Assembly: GCA_030656215.1 (NCBI GenBank)
Contig: JAUSOD010000086.1
Span: 1 to 64,000, forward strand
Reading direction: 5' to 3'
Length of the DNA stretch: 64,000 nt
Source of the DNA: Azoarcus sp.
Lineage (GTDB): Bacteria; Pseudomonadota; Gammaproteobacteria; Burkholderiales; Rhodocyclaceae
Part shown: in pieces, positions 8,132 through 17,213 of the stretch
How the letters are laid out: each line of letters begins with the position of its first letter
Numbering within the stretch: position 1 is the stretch's first letter
Translations under genes and position numbers: made by a program
Notes under the pieces: model-generated
The model's database searches: none
The model's input: the letters and a program-made list of their open reading frames with translations, nothing else
Told to the model about the DNA's origin: nothing

Positions 8132-9523
8132 TCAGGCAGCGACGAGGAGCTTGTCCTCGCGGATCGCCTCGTATTCGTCCTCCCAGAACCACTTCGCCTC
8201 GCCGAACGCGGGCTTCAACTGGTGCAGCCAGGTGGCCCTGTCATCATAGCGGGCGAAGAACGGACGCTGCACCCAGTCCGGGTTGCGCCCCTGAATGAAG
8301 CGCAGCACGAACACCTTTTCGCCGGCGACCTCGGCCACGCCCTGGACCTCGACCTTGCCCGGGCTCGCGCTCATGCTCGGACCACGCGCAGTACGCGCCA
8401 GACCCGACACCTGCTGGATCGCCTCGCGATAGATTTGCCACGCGCGCGCCAGCGGCACCTCGAAGTAGTTGCGTGCGCCGGTGTCGCGCTCGACAAAGAA
8501 ATAGTAGGGCACGATGCCGAGGCTGACCTGGGTCTTCCACATCCTGGCCCAAACGGCCGGATCATCATTGATGTGCGCGACCAGCGGCCCCTGCGCGCGA
8601 ATCACCGCACCTGTCTCGCGGATACGGCGGATTGCCGCACGCGCAGCCGGCGTTTCCATTTCGCGCCAGTGATTGTAGTGCGCCATCAGCGCGACATGCT
8701 TTCCCGCCCTGACCATGCGCGCGAGGAGCTCGATCAGTTCGTCCGCGTCCTCGGCGCCGAGGAAACGATGCGGCCAGAAGCTGAGCGCCTTGGTGCCGAT
8801 ACGGATGGTCTGAACATGATCGAAGGCCGGATCGAGCAGCGGCTCGAAGTAGCCCTGAAGATGCCGGGTCTTCATCACCATCGGGTCGCCGCCGGTGAAC
8901 AACAGGTCGGTGACTTCGGTGTGATCACGCAGATAGCCATGCAACATCCGCGCTTCGGATGCGGCGATGCGCAGGGTCTTGTCACCGACAAACTGCGCCC
9001 AACGGAAGCAGAAGGTGCAGTAGCTGTGGCAGGTCTGACCCTGACTGGGGAAGAACAGCACCGTTTCGCGATACTTGTGCTGAATGCCCTCAAGCCGGTT
9101 GCCGGCCGCATCGCGTGGCATGTTCATTTCCATCTGGTCGGCCGGATGCGGATTCAGTTCGTGCCGGATCTCGTTCGCGGCAGCCTCGATCTCCGCCTTG
9201 TCCGCGTTACGCCGGTAAAGCGCGGCAATGCGCTCGAAATGCGCCTCGGTGAGCATGCCCCGTTGCGGAAACGTGAGCTGGTAGATCGGGTCGTCAGGCA
9301 CGCGGCGCCAGTCGATCAGTTCATCGACAACATACTGATTCACCCGAAAAGGCAGCACGGTGGACACGACCTTCATCTCAAAGCGTGCCGCCTCCGGGAG
9401 GCGCGACAGGGGTTCGATGCGCTCAAGGTCGCGCTGGGTAAACACCTGGAAAGGGCGATGCGGAACGGCGTCGCTATCGTCAATCGGCCAGCTGCGTGCA
9501 AGCACTGCGGTTAGATCGTTCAT
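8132..9523 (-). CDS. KamA-family radical SAM protein (lysine 2,3-aminomutase-like)
   Basis: A 463-residue radical-SAM/PLP enzyme of the lysine 2,3-aminomutase superfamily. The [4Fe-4S] triad is C165-x3-C169-x2-C172 (CHSYCTFC). The LFTGGDPMVM segment and the later region are typical of KamA-like proteins. It has about 160 residues ahead of the radical SAM motif and is longer than EpmB (about 340). It is not next to ablB (beta-lysine acetyltransferase) or lysine-fermentation genes, so the substrate is uncertain: free lysine, another amino acid, or a protein lysine. Start chosen at ATG 9523 with GAGGAG eight bases upstream, rather than a longer reading to 9565. Confidence 0.8.
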   Translation of the reverse strand: MNDLTAVLARSWPIDDSDAVPHRPFQVFTQRDLERIEPLSRLPEAARFEMKVVSTVLPFRVNQYVVDELIDWRRVPDDPIYQLTFPQRGMLTEAHFERIAALYRRNADKAEIEAAANEIRHELNPHPADQMEMNMPRDAAGNRLEGIQHKYRETVLFFPSQGQTCHSYCTFCFRWAQFVGDKTLRIAASEARMLHGYLRDHTEVTDLLFTGGDPMVMKTRHLQGYFEPLLDPAFDHVQTIRIGTKALSFWPHRFLGAEDADELIELLARMVRAGKHVALMAHYNHWREMETPAARAAIRRIRETGAVIRAQGPLVAHINDDPAVWARMWKTQVSLGIVPYYFFVERDTGARNYFEVPLARAWQIYREAIQQVSGLARTARGPSMSASPGKVEVQGVAEVAGEKVFVLRFIQGRNPDWVQRPFFARYDDRATWLHQLKPAFGEAKWFWEDEYEAIREDKLLVAA

Positions 9524-9851
9524 TTGTGGTCTCCTCGTTGCGCCGGACACCGCCGCGCTCACCAAGGTCGAGTCGGGACGGTCGTGGTCGGAAACGGGTT
9601 ACAACCGGCACGAGCACGATCCCTGTGGGCGAGGGCCCGATGCCGGTCTGGAGGCCACCGGTGCGATCAGCAGTCGTTTGCAAAAGACCGGACTGCTACA
9701 CCGGCAGCAAGGTGCGCCATGCTATTCCATAAAGTTTATTTGCACAAATGCTCTGATCCAGAGGGCTGCGCAAAGTTCCCTGGCCGGCCGGGGTCGCGTC
9801 AGGCACCAGCGTGATCGCGGCGCCGCGCGCCCACAGGCATCCGATCCGGCA
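9524..9851. other. 328-bp gap: long candidate leader of the kamA-type gene
   Basis: No gene is visible. On the minus strand a sigma70-like promoter (TTGTGC, 17-bp spacer, TAGCAT) spans 9747-9719. If used, the transcript starts near 9712 and carries a leader of about 190 nt before the ATG at 9523. The leader can form a hairpin of 7 bp (AGCAGTC 9669-9675 with GACTGCT 9691-9697) and a CCGGT/ACCGG pair near 9644-9663. I could not match it to a known riboswitch. Confidence 0.4.
9719..9747 (-). promoter_or_regulatory. candidate sigma70 promoter for kamA-type gene
   Basis: Minus-strand TTGTGC (9747-9742), 17-bp AT-rich spacer, TAGCAT (9724-9719): 4 of 6 matches at each hexamer, in the only AT-rich patch of the gap. 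Confidence 0.4.
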
Positions 9852-12290
9852 TCAGTCCAGATCGAGATCGGCAGCCACGACCGGTCGACCGAACAGATAG
9901 CCCTGGCACGCCGCACAGCCCAGCCGGCTCAGAAATTCGAACTGTTCCGCGGTTTCAACCCCTTCGGCGATCACATTGAGCCGCATCTGCCGGGCCATTG
10001 CCACCACGGTGGCGACGATCATGCGGTCGTTCTCGTCGTCGGCGATATCCGCGACGAAGCTGCGGTCGATCTTCAGCGTATCCACCGGAAAGCGCTTGAG
10101 GTAAGCCAGCGAGGAATAGCCGGTACCGAAATCGTCGATCGACAGCTTCACCCCGGTCTCCTTGAGCCGGGTGAGGAGCTCGATGGCCTGATCGGGCTTG
10201 CTCATGATTGCGCTCTCGGTCAGCTCCAGGGTCAGCATGGAAGCTGGAAAGCCGGTTCGCTCGAGGACGCCGCGTACAGTTTCCACCAACATCCCGTCAG
10301 AGAACTGGCGTGACGAAATATTGACCGCGACCGACAGCAAACGTCCGGCATCGACCCACGCCCGGCCCTGTCGGCAGGCCGTCTCCATCACCCAGGCACC
10401 GAGCGGAACGATGAGTCCGGTATCTTCGGCCACCGGGATGAAGCGCACTGGCGACACCAGTCCTTCCCCGGGACGGTTCCATCGCACCAGCGCTTCGACA
10501 CCGATGGTGTGCCCGGACGCAACTGACACCACGGGCTGATAGTGCAGCACCAGCTCTTCGCGCTCGAGCGCCCGCCGCAGCGCCGACTCCAGTTCCAGGC
10601 GTTCGTGTGCCGCAAGCGTGAGCGCCTCAGTGTAGAAGCGATAGACGTTGCGACCGGCTGCCTTTGCTTCGTACAGGGCTGCGTCGGCGTTACGGATCAG
10701 CTGGAGATGGTCATCGGTATCATTCGGATAGAGGCTGATACCGATGCTCGCCCCGACAAAGATCTCCTGTCCGCTGGCGAGGCGGAACGCCTGATTCAAC
10801 TTCACGATCACCTCCTGCGCCAGACTGGCGACGTCTTCGAGGCGCTCGACACAATCGAGCAGGATCACGAACTCGTCTCCACCGAGCCGGGAGAGCGTGT
10901 CTTCCCCACGCATCCGCGCCCGAAGCCGATCTGCAATCTTGATCAGCAGTTCGTCACCTACCGGATGGCCAAGGCTGTCGTTGACGTTCTTGAAGCGATC
11001 GATGTCGATGAAGAGCACCGCCAGCATCTTGCCGCTACGTCTGACCCGCTCGATACCGTGCTCCAGCCTCAGGTTGAGCAGTACCCGGTTGGGGAGGTCG
11101 GTCAGTGCATCGTAGTGGGCGAGGTGCTGCAAGCGCGCCTCGGTCTGCTTCATCCGGCTGATGTCGGAGAACACACCGACAAAGTTGGTGATGAAACCTT
11201 CCGCGTCGCGGACCACCGAAAGCGTCAGCAGCTCCGGAAAGACTTCACCGTTCTTGCGCCGGCTCCAGACCTCACCTTGCCGGTGTCCGCTGGCGCCAAC
11301 CTCGCGCCACAAACTCGCATGAAAGTCGTCACCCTGCGCTTCGGCGATGAGCATGCACGGTGTCTGCCCGATCGCATCCTCCTCCGTGTAGCCGGTAATA
11401 CTTGAAAAGGCACTGTTGATCGCCACGATGCGCTGATCGACATCGGTGATCAGCACCCCCTCGGCGGTATTTTCGAACACCGCCGCCGCCTGCTTGAGGC
11501 GCTCTTCTGCCTGCTTTTGCTCGGTGATGTCCTGCACAGTACCAAGGCCTGCGATCAGGCGTCCGGACTCATCATGGCGAAACTCAGCCCGTTCATGCAC
11601 CCAGCGCACGCAGCCCTCGACCACGACCCGATGCTGAAGATCATACGTCGCACCGGACAATGCAGCTCGCCAAGCCCCGTCGACCCGAATCCGGTCTTCG
11701 GGATGTACGGCATTGATGAACACCGCATAGCTCACGGGCGTCTCCGGCGCCACATCGAAGATGCGATAGGTTTCCGCCGACCATTCGAGTACGTTGTCGA
11801 CCAGATCGAGTACCCAGCTTCCGGTGCGGGCAACCGCCTGAGCCCGCTCGAGCGACTCCTGACTGCTGCGCAGCGCCGCGTCGGCCCGTTTGAGCGCGGT
11901 GATGTCGCGACTGATGCCGATCAGCCCCCTACGTCCAGCGGCATCGGTAAAAGGCGTCTTCAACGTATCGAGCAGCGCCCGCCGACCATCGCGATAGACG
12001 ATCCACTCTTCATTACGCTGTGGCTCGCCGGTTTCGAACACCCTGCGATCACGGACAACATAAGCCTCGGCAGTCGAGGCGTTGAACAGCTCCGCATCGG
12101 TGCGGCCAAGCAAGTCTGCTTCGGTCAGACCCGCATACTTCTCGAACGCGCGATTGCAACCCAGATAGCGTCCGTGCTCGTCCTTGAAGAACACGAGATC
12201 GGGAATCGCATCGACCAAGGTGCGCAGCAGTGTCCCTTCCCGATCGAGGAGGGACAGGCTCGCCGCCAGCTCGTTCAAGGATGAACGCAT
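9852..12290 (-). CDS. PAS-PAS-PAS-GGDEF-EAL cyclic-di-GMP protein
   Basis: An 812-residue cytoplasmic sensor acting on cyclic di-GMP. Three PAS/PAC repeats (about 20-140, 145-260, 265-385) precede a diguanylate cyclase domain with intact RLGGDEF (near 467) and a phosphodiesterase domain starting with GVEALVRW and keeping DDFGTGYSSL. Both catalytic signatures look complete, so it may be bifunctional, with net activity set by the PAS inputs. No membrane helices. It stands alone on the minus strand downstream of the pccA terminator, so it should have its own promoter in 12291-12392. Substrate of regulation (biofilm, motility) cannot be read from the context. Confidence 0.9.
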   Translation of the reverse strand: MRSSLNELAASLSLLDREGTLLRTLVDAIPDLVFFKDEHGRYLGCNRAFEKYAGLTEADLLGRTDAELFNASTAEAYVVRDRRVFETGEPQRNEEWIVYRDGRRALLDTLKTPFTDAAGRRGLIGISRDITALKRADAALRSSQESLERAQAVARTGSWVLDLVDNVLEWSAETYRIFDVAPETPVSYAVFINAVHPEDRIRVDGAWRAALSGATYDLQHRVVVEGCVRWVHERAEFRHDESGRLIAGLGTVQDITEQKQAEERLKQAAAVFENTAEGVLITDVDQRIVAINSAFSSITGYTEEDAIGQTPCMLIAEAQGDDFHASLWREVGASGHRQGEVWSRRKNGEVFPELLTLSVVRDAEGFITNFVGVFSDISRMKQTEARLQHLAHYDALTDLPNRVLLNLRLEHGIERVRRSGKMLAVLFIDIDRFKNVNDSLGHPVGDELLIKIADRLRARMRGEDTLSRLGGDEFVILLDCVERLEDVASLAQEVIVKLNQAFRLASGQEIFVGASIGISLYPNDTDDHLQLIRNADAALYEAKAAGRNVYRFYTEALTLAAHERLELESALRRALEREELVLHYQPVVSVASGHTIGVEALVRWNRPGEGLVSPVRFIPVAEDTGLIVPLGAWVMETACRQGRAWVDAGRLLSVAVNISSRQFSDGMLVETVRGVLERTGFPASMLTLELTESAIMSKPDQAIELLTRLKETGVKLSIDDFGTGYSSLAYLKRFPVDTLKIDRSFVADIADDENDRMIVATVVAMARQMRLNVIAEGVETAEQFEFLSRLGCAACQGYLFGRPVVAADLDLD

Positions 12291-12392
12291 CGAAAGGAAC
12301 TACCTCACAGACATACCTTCGTCATTCTGACGCATGATCGTACATCTGCGTGATCCGTTTGCAATGGTCCGTGCGGTTTGTCCGCGTCGACG

Positions 12393-12417
12393 AAAAAGGG
12401 CCCGCTTGCGCGGGCCC
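12393..12417 (-). terminator. intrinsic terminator of the mcm-meaB-pccBA operon
   Basis: Stem GGGCCCGC (12398-12405) / GCGGGCCC (12410-12417) with a four-base loop. Read on the minus strand it is followed by TTTTT (12397-12393). It is about 90 bp past the pccA stop. Confidence 0.85.
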
Positions 12418-12432
12418 GCTCCCCCGACAGGC

Positions 12433-12457
12433 ACTTCGCCGGACTGGCCGGCGAAGT
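12433..12457 (-). repeat. second hairpin ahead of the pccA terminator
   Basis: Perfect 10-bp stem ACTTCGCCGG (12433-12442) / CCGGCGAAGT (12448-12457), 5-base loop, between the pccA stop and the main terminator. No T-tract; probably a 3'-end stabilising hairpin. Confidence 0.6.
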
Positions 12458-12506
12458 CTCCCTCCCTATCGAACGAAAAAAACGATCGGAAAAAACCTCC
12501 CCCCGA

Positions 12507-14492
12507 TCACTCGAACTCGATGATCACCTCGTCGACCGACAGGCTGGCGCCAGCTTTGACCACGATCTTCTTCACCGTGACATCGCTGTCGGCCTTGAGC
12601 ACATTCTCCATCTTCATCGCCTCGATGACGGCAAGCTTCTCGCCCGCCTTCACTTCCTGACCCTCGACCACCGACACTTCGCGCAGCAGGCCGGGCATGG
12701 GCGACAACAGGAAACGCGACAGGTCGGGCGGCAGCTTCTCGGGCATCAGTGACAGCAGGTAGGCTGCATTGACCGTCATCACCATCGGCTCGACCTGCAA
12801 CCCAAAGTGCGAAATTCGGTAGCGCAGGCCGCGCCGCTCGATCTGCAGGCAGATCGGCTTACCATTGACCGTACCCTTGAACAGCAGATCACCAAAGCAC
12901 CAGTCGGAAACAATGCGGTAAGTCTTGTCCGCATGCGTGATCGCCATGCCGCCCTCGATGCGCTCGACCGCCATCGGATACTGCTTGCCCCCCATCACCA
13001 CCACCCAGTTGCTTGCAACCTTGCGGCCGTGGCCGGCAAGTTGGCCTTCGATCTGCACCGCCCGGTCGACGTAGCGCAGACGGGCAAAGGCAGAAATCGC
13101 AGCCAGCAGGGCAGGATCATCGTGGGGGACCATCGAGGCGTCAAAACCCTGCGGGTACTCCTCGGCGATGAAGCCGGTGTTGAAGTTGCCCGAGCAGAAG
13201 CGCGGGTGCTGCAGCAACGCAGCCTGGAACGGAATGTTGGAGCTGATGCCGCGGATCACGAAGCCGTTGAGGGCGTCGCGCATACGCTCGATTGCCTGCT
13301 CACGATTGGCACCATGCACGATGAGCTTGGCGATCATCGAATCGTAGAACATCGAGATTTCGCCACCTTCATACACGCCGGTGTCGACCCGCACGCCATC
13401 GCCTTCGGCTGGCGGCTGGAACTTCACCAGGCGGCCGGTCGAAGGCAGGAAGCCGCGGAACGGGTCTTCGGCGTTGATCCGGCACTCCATCGACCAGCCG
13501 TTGATCTTGAGATCATCCTGGGTGAAGGAGAGCTTTTCGCCGGCGGCGACGCGGATCATCTGTTCGACCAGATCGAGGCCAGTAATCAGTTCGGTCACCG
13601 GATGCTCAACCTGCAGCCGGGTGTTCATCTCGAGGAAGTAGAACGACTTGTCGGCGCCGACGACAAATTCGACCGTGCCCGCTGACTGGTAATTCACCGC
13701 CTTGGCCAGGGCCACCGCCTGCTCGCCCATCGCCTTGCGGGTGGCCGGATCGAGGAAGGGACTCGGTGCCTCTTCGATGACTTTCTGGTGCCGACGCTGA
13801 ATCGAGCACTCGCGCTCGTGCAGATAGACACAATTGCCGTGCGCATCACCGAGCACCTGGATTTCAATATGGCGCGGCTCGAGAACGTACTTCTCGATCA
13901 GGATGCGGTCGTCACCGAACGCGGTCTTGGCTTCGTTACGGCAGGAGGTGAAGCCCTCGAAGCACTCGGTGTCGTCAAAGGCCACGCGCAGACCCTTGCC
14001 ACCACCGCCGGCCGAGGCCTTGATCATCACCGGGTAACCGATACCCTTGGCGATCTCGACTGCCTGCTCAGGCGTATCGATCGCATCGGCATAACCCGGG
14101 ATGGTATTGACCTTGGCTTCCTTGGCGAGCTTCTTGGACGCGATCTTGTCGCCCATCTGCCCCACCGAGTAATGCTTGGGGCCAATGAAAATGATGCCGT
14201 CCTCTTCCAGCCGACGCGAGAACTCAGCGTTCTCGGACAGGAAGCCATAACCCGGATGCACCGCTTCGGCACCGGTCTGCTTGCATGCGGCGATGATCTT
14301 GTCGATCACCAGGTAGGACTCTTTCGACGCTGCCGGTCCGATGCACACGCCTTCGTCGGCCAGGTCGACGAACAACGCGTCGCGGTCGGCCTCCGAATAG
14401 ACGGCGACGGTGGCAATGCCCATCTGGCGGGCAGTCTTGATGACGCGGCAAGCGATTTCACCGCGGTTTGCGATCAGTATCTTCTTGAACAT
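12507..14492 (-). CDS. pccA: propionyl-CoA carboxylase biotin-carboxylase/BCCP subunit
   Basis: A 661-residue alpha subunit that carboxylates biotin with ATP and bicarbonate and carries the biotin. The biotin carboxylase domain starts at MFKKILIANRGEIA, with the ATP-grasp glycine loop KASAGGGGKG near 160-170. A linker region follows, then a biotinyl domain whose AMKMEN motif has the biotinyl lysine K627, 35 residues from the end. The ATG at 14492 is fixed by homology; a longer reading upstream is spurious. It begins 23 bp after pccB and ends the operon. Family members also include acetyl- and methylcrotonyl-CoA carboxylases. The mcm/meaB neighbours favour propionyl-CoA. Confidence 0.93.
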   Translation of the reverse strand: MFKKILIANRGEIACRVIKTARQMGIATVAVYSEADRDALFVDLADEGVCIGPAASKESYLVIDKIIAACKQTGAEAVHPGYGFLSENAEFSRRLEEDGIIFIGPKHYSVGQMGDKIASKKLAKEAKVNTIPGYADAIDTPEQAVEIAKGIGYPVMIKASAGGGGKGLRVAFDDTECFEGFTSCRNEAKTAFGDDRILIEKYVLEPRHIEIQVLGDAHGNCVYLHERECSIQRRHQKVIEEAPSPFLDPATRKAMGEQAVALAKAVNYQSAGTVEFVVGADKSFYFLEMNTRLQVEHPVTELITGLDLVEQMIRVAAGEKLSFTQDDLKINGWSMECRINAEDPFRGFLPSTGRLVKFQPPAEGDGVRVDTGVYEGGEISMFYDSMIAKLIVHGANREQAIERMRDALNGFVIRGISSNIPFQAALLQHPRFCSGNFNTGFIAEEYPQGFDASMVPHDDPALLAAISAFARLRYVDRAVQIEGQLAGHGRKVASNWVVVMGGKQYPMAVERIEGGMAITHADKTYRIVSDWCFGDLLFKGTVNGKPICLQIERRGLRYRISHFGLQVEPMVMTVNAAYLLSLMPEKLPPDLSRFLLSPMPGLLREVSVVEGQEVKAGEKLAVIEAMKMENVLKADSDVTVKKIVVKAGASLSVDEVIIEFE

Positions 14493-14515
14493 TGTATTTA
14501 TTCCTCGCGTGGCAA

Positions 14516-16048
14516 TCAGAGCGGAATGTTGCCGTGCTTGCGCCACGGGTTTTCGAGTTCCTTGTCCTTGAGCATGGCCAGCGAACGGCACACGCGCTTG
14601 CGCGTCTCGTGCGGCATGATCACGTCGTCGATGAAGCCACGCGCACCGGCCACGAACGGATTGGCAAAACGGGTCTTGTACTCGGACTCGCGCTCGGCGA
14701 TCTTGGCCGGGTCGTTCTTTTCTTCGCGGAAGATGATCTCCACCGCGCCCTTCGGACCCATCACCGCGATTTCGGCCGACGGCCAGGCAAAGTTGACGTC
14801 ACCGCGCAGGTGTTTGGAGCTCATCACGTCATACGCGCCGCCATAGGCCTTGCGCGTGATCAGGGTAACCTTGGGCACGGTGCATTCGGCGTAGGCATAC
14901 AGCAACTTGGCGCCGTGCTTGATGATGCCGCCGTATTCCTGGCTGGTGCCGGGCATGAAGCCGGGCACGTCGACCAGGGTCACGACCGGGATGTTGAACG
15001 CATCGCAGAAGCGTACGAAGCGCGCCGCCTTGATCGAGCTCTTGATGTCGAGGCAACCGGCCAGCACCAGCGGCTGGTTGGCGACGATGCCGACGGGCGA
15101 GCCTTCCATGCGCGCAAAGCCGATGATGATGTTCTTGGCGTAGTCGGGCTGCAGCTCGAAGAAGTCGCCGTCGTCCACCATCTTGACGATCAGCTCCTTC
15201 ATGTCATAGGGCTGGTTGGCGTTGTTCGGCACCAGGGTGTCGAGCGAGTAGTCGAGGCGGTCGGCCGGATCGAGCGCCGGAATGGACGGCGGCTTCTGAC
15301 GGTTGCTGGAAGGCAGGTAGCCCACCAGGCGACGGGTCATCATCAACGCTTCGACGTCGTTCTCGAACGCGAGGTCGGCGACGCCGGACTTGGTATTGTG
15401 GGTGACTGCACCACCGAGTTCTTCAGCCGTGACCTCCTCGTGGGTCACCGTCTTCACCACTTCGGGGCCGGTCACGAACATGTAGGACGAGTCCTTGACC
15501 ATGAAGATGAAGTCGGTCATCGCCGGGCTATACACCGCGCCGCCGGCGCAGGGCCCCATGATCAGCGAGATCTGCGGCACCACCCCCGAGGCCAGCACGT
15601 TGCGCTGGAACACGTCGGCATAGCCGCCGAGCGAATCGACACCCTCCTGGATGCGGGCGCCGCCCGAGTCGTTGAGGCCGATCACCGGCGCGCCGACTTT
15701 CATCGCATGGTCCATGACCTTGCAGATCTTCTCGGCGTGGGTTTCGGACAGCGAACCGCCAAACACGGTGAAGTCCTGCGAGAACACGAACACCAGGCGG
15801 CCGTTTACGGTGCCGTAGCCGGTGACGACGCCGTCGCCCGGAACATGGTCGGCGTTCATGCCGAAGTCGTTGCAGCGGTGCTCCTTGAACATGTCCCACT
15901 CTTCGAAGCTGCCGTCGTCGAGGAACAGTTCGATCCGCTCGCGTGCGCTGAGCTTGCCCTTGGCATGCTGGGCGTCGATGCGCTTCTGACCGCCGCCCAA
16001 TCGGGCCTTGGCGCGCTTCTCGTCCAGCTGGCGAATGATGTCATGCAT
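14516..16048 (-). CDS. pccB: propionyl-CoA carboxylase carboxyltransferase subunit
   Basis: A 510-residue beta subunit that moves CO2 from biotin to propionyl-CoA, giving (S)-methylmalonyl-CoA. It has the two crotonase-like carboxyltransferase halves. N-half: [16 protein letters not shown] and the [11 protein letters not shown] / GARIQEG segment. C-half: [31 protein letters not shown] and [11 protein letters not shown] oxyanion-loop region. The ATG at 16048 has AGGAGCTC upstream. It lies between meaB and pccA in the same orientation and is almost certainly cotranscribed. Confidence 0.93.
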   Translation of the reverse strand: MHDIIRQLDEKRAKARLGGGQKRIDAQHAKGKLSARERIELFLDDGSFEEWDMFKEHRCNDFGMNADHVPGDGVVTGYGTVNGRLVFVFSQDFTVFGGSLSETHAEKICKVMDHAMKVGAPVIGLNDSGGARIQEGVDSLGGYADVFQRNVLASGVVPQISLIMGPCAGGAVYSPAMTDFIFMVKDSSYMFVTGPEVVKTVTHEEVTAEELGGAVTHNTKSGVADLAFENDVEALMMTRRLVGYLPSSNRQKPPSIPALDPADRLDYSLDTLVPNNANQPYDMKELIVKMVDDGDFFELQPDYAKNIIIGFARMEGSPVGIVANQPLVLAGCLDIKSSIKAARFVRFCDAFNIPVVTLVDVPGFMPGTSQEYGGIIKHGAKLLYAYAECTVPKVTLITRKAYGGAYDVMSSKHLRGDVNFAWPSAEIAVMGPKGAVEIIFREEKNDPAKIAERESEYKTRFANPFVAGARGFIDDVIMPHETRKRVCRSLAMLKDKELENPWRKHGNIPL

Positions 16049-16123
16049 TGATGAGCTCCTTTACGGTTTTCTGTGATCCCGCACCCTGCGACAGGACGGG
16101 CGGTCAATCTGGTGCTGCGTGAT

Positions 16124-17134
16124 TCAGTTCAAATAGCCCAGCAGCCGCATTGCGGCCACCGAGGGCGTGGTCGTGCCCTGCTCCACCGCCGCGGCAAGTT
16201 GCGGCAAGGTTTGCTTCACTTGCGGATGATTGCGGAAACGGCTGCGCAGGCCAGCGTCGATCATGTCCCACATCCAGGCCAGCGCCTGATGTCGACGCTT
16301 GGCCTCGAATTCTCCCGTCCGGGTAAGGACGGTGCGATAGTTTGTGACCTGCTCCCAGAACTCGGCCACGCCATCCTGGTTCAAGGCCGAGAGGGTCAAT
16401 ACCGGCACCGTCCAGTTCTGACTCATCGGGCGCAGCATGTGCAGCGCCGTCTTGATCTGCGACTTGGCACGCATGGCGGCGGCGGGGTCGATGTCGGCCT
16501 TGTTGACCACAACCAGGTCGGCGATCTCCATGATGCCTTTCTTGATCGCCTGCAAATCGTCACCCGCGTTCGGCAACTGCAGCAGACAGAAGATGTCGGT
16601 CATGTTGGCCACGGCGGTCTCGGACTGGCCCACGCCGACGGTCTCGACAATGATCACATCGAAACCGGCCGCCTCGCACACGAGCATGGTCTCGCGCGTC
16701 TTTTCCGCCACCCCGCCAAGGCTGCAGGCCGAGGGGCTGGGGCGGATGAAGGCCTGCGGATGGTGGCTGAGGTGCTCCATCCGCGTTTTGTCGCCCAGAA
16801 TCGACCCACCGGTGAGCGAGGACGAGGGGTCCACTGCCAGCACCGCCACCCGCAGTCCCTGCTCGATCAGGTACAGGCCGAGGCCCTCGATGAACGTGGA
16901 CTTGCCCACCCCCGGCACGCCGGAAATCCCCACCCGCATCGCGCCGCCCGTATGCGGCAGCAAGGCTTCGATCACCGCCCGCGCGCGTAGCTTGTGGTCC
17001 TCACGTTGCGATTCGATCAAGGTGATGGTCTTGGCGAGCGGGCGCAACTGACGTGCAAGCACGCCATCGACCAGGGCATGGTCGATGGCGTCGAACTCGG
17101 ACAGCGTTGCGGGCGAGGTCTCGGATACGTTCAT
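16124..17134 (-). CDS. meaB: methylmalonyl-CoA mutase-associated GTPase MeaB
   Basis: A 336-residue G3E-family GTPase that guards adenosylcobalamin loading and protects the mutase from inactivation. P-loop GVPGVGKST at 72-80, the DPSSSLTGGSILGDKTRM switch region next, EТVGVGQSE-type motif (ETVGVGQSE) after it, and NKAD for guanine recognition. The start at 17134 is chosen because MNVSET is the natural N-terminus; the in-frame extension to 17326 runs into mcm. It sits 79 bp downstream of mcm, its partner, and 75 bp upstream of pccB. Note that IcmF elsewhere in the window carries its own fused copy of this function. Confidence 0.93.
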   Translation of the reverse strand: MNVSETSPATLSEFDAIDHALVDGVLARQLRPLAKTITLIESQREDHKLRARAVIEALLPHTGGAMRVGISGVPGVGKSTFIEGLGLYLIEQGLRVAVLAVDPSSSLTGGSILGDKTRMEHLSHHPQAFIRPSPSACSLGGVAEKTRETMLVCEAAGFDVIIVETVGVGQSETAVANMTDIFCLLQLPNAGDDLQAIKKGIMEIADLVVVNKADIDPAAAMRAKSQIKTALHMLRPMSQNWTVPVLTLSALNQDGVAEFWEQVTNYRTVLTRTGEFEAKRRHQALAWMWDMIDAGLRSRFRNHPQVKQTLPQLAAAVEQGTTTPSVAAMRLLGYLN

Positions 17135-17213
17135 TGGTCTCGGGACGAAGACGAAAACGATAGACGCGGGCGCAGGCCAAACGGCTGACCGCCGCCCGCC
17201 TGCGCCTGCCGCT

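Noticed and set aside
9524-9720. Lysine riboswitch before the KamA-type gene
   Set aside because: I looked for the conserved core segments and found no convincing match, though the leader length would fit.
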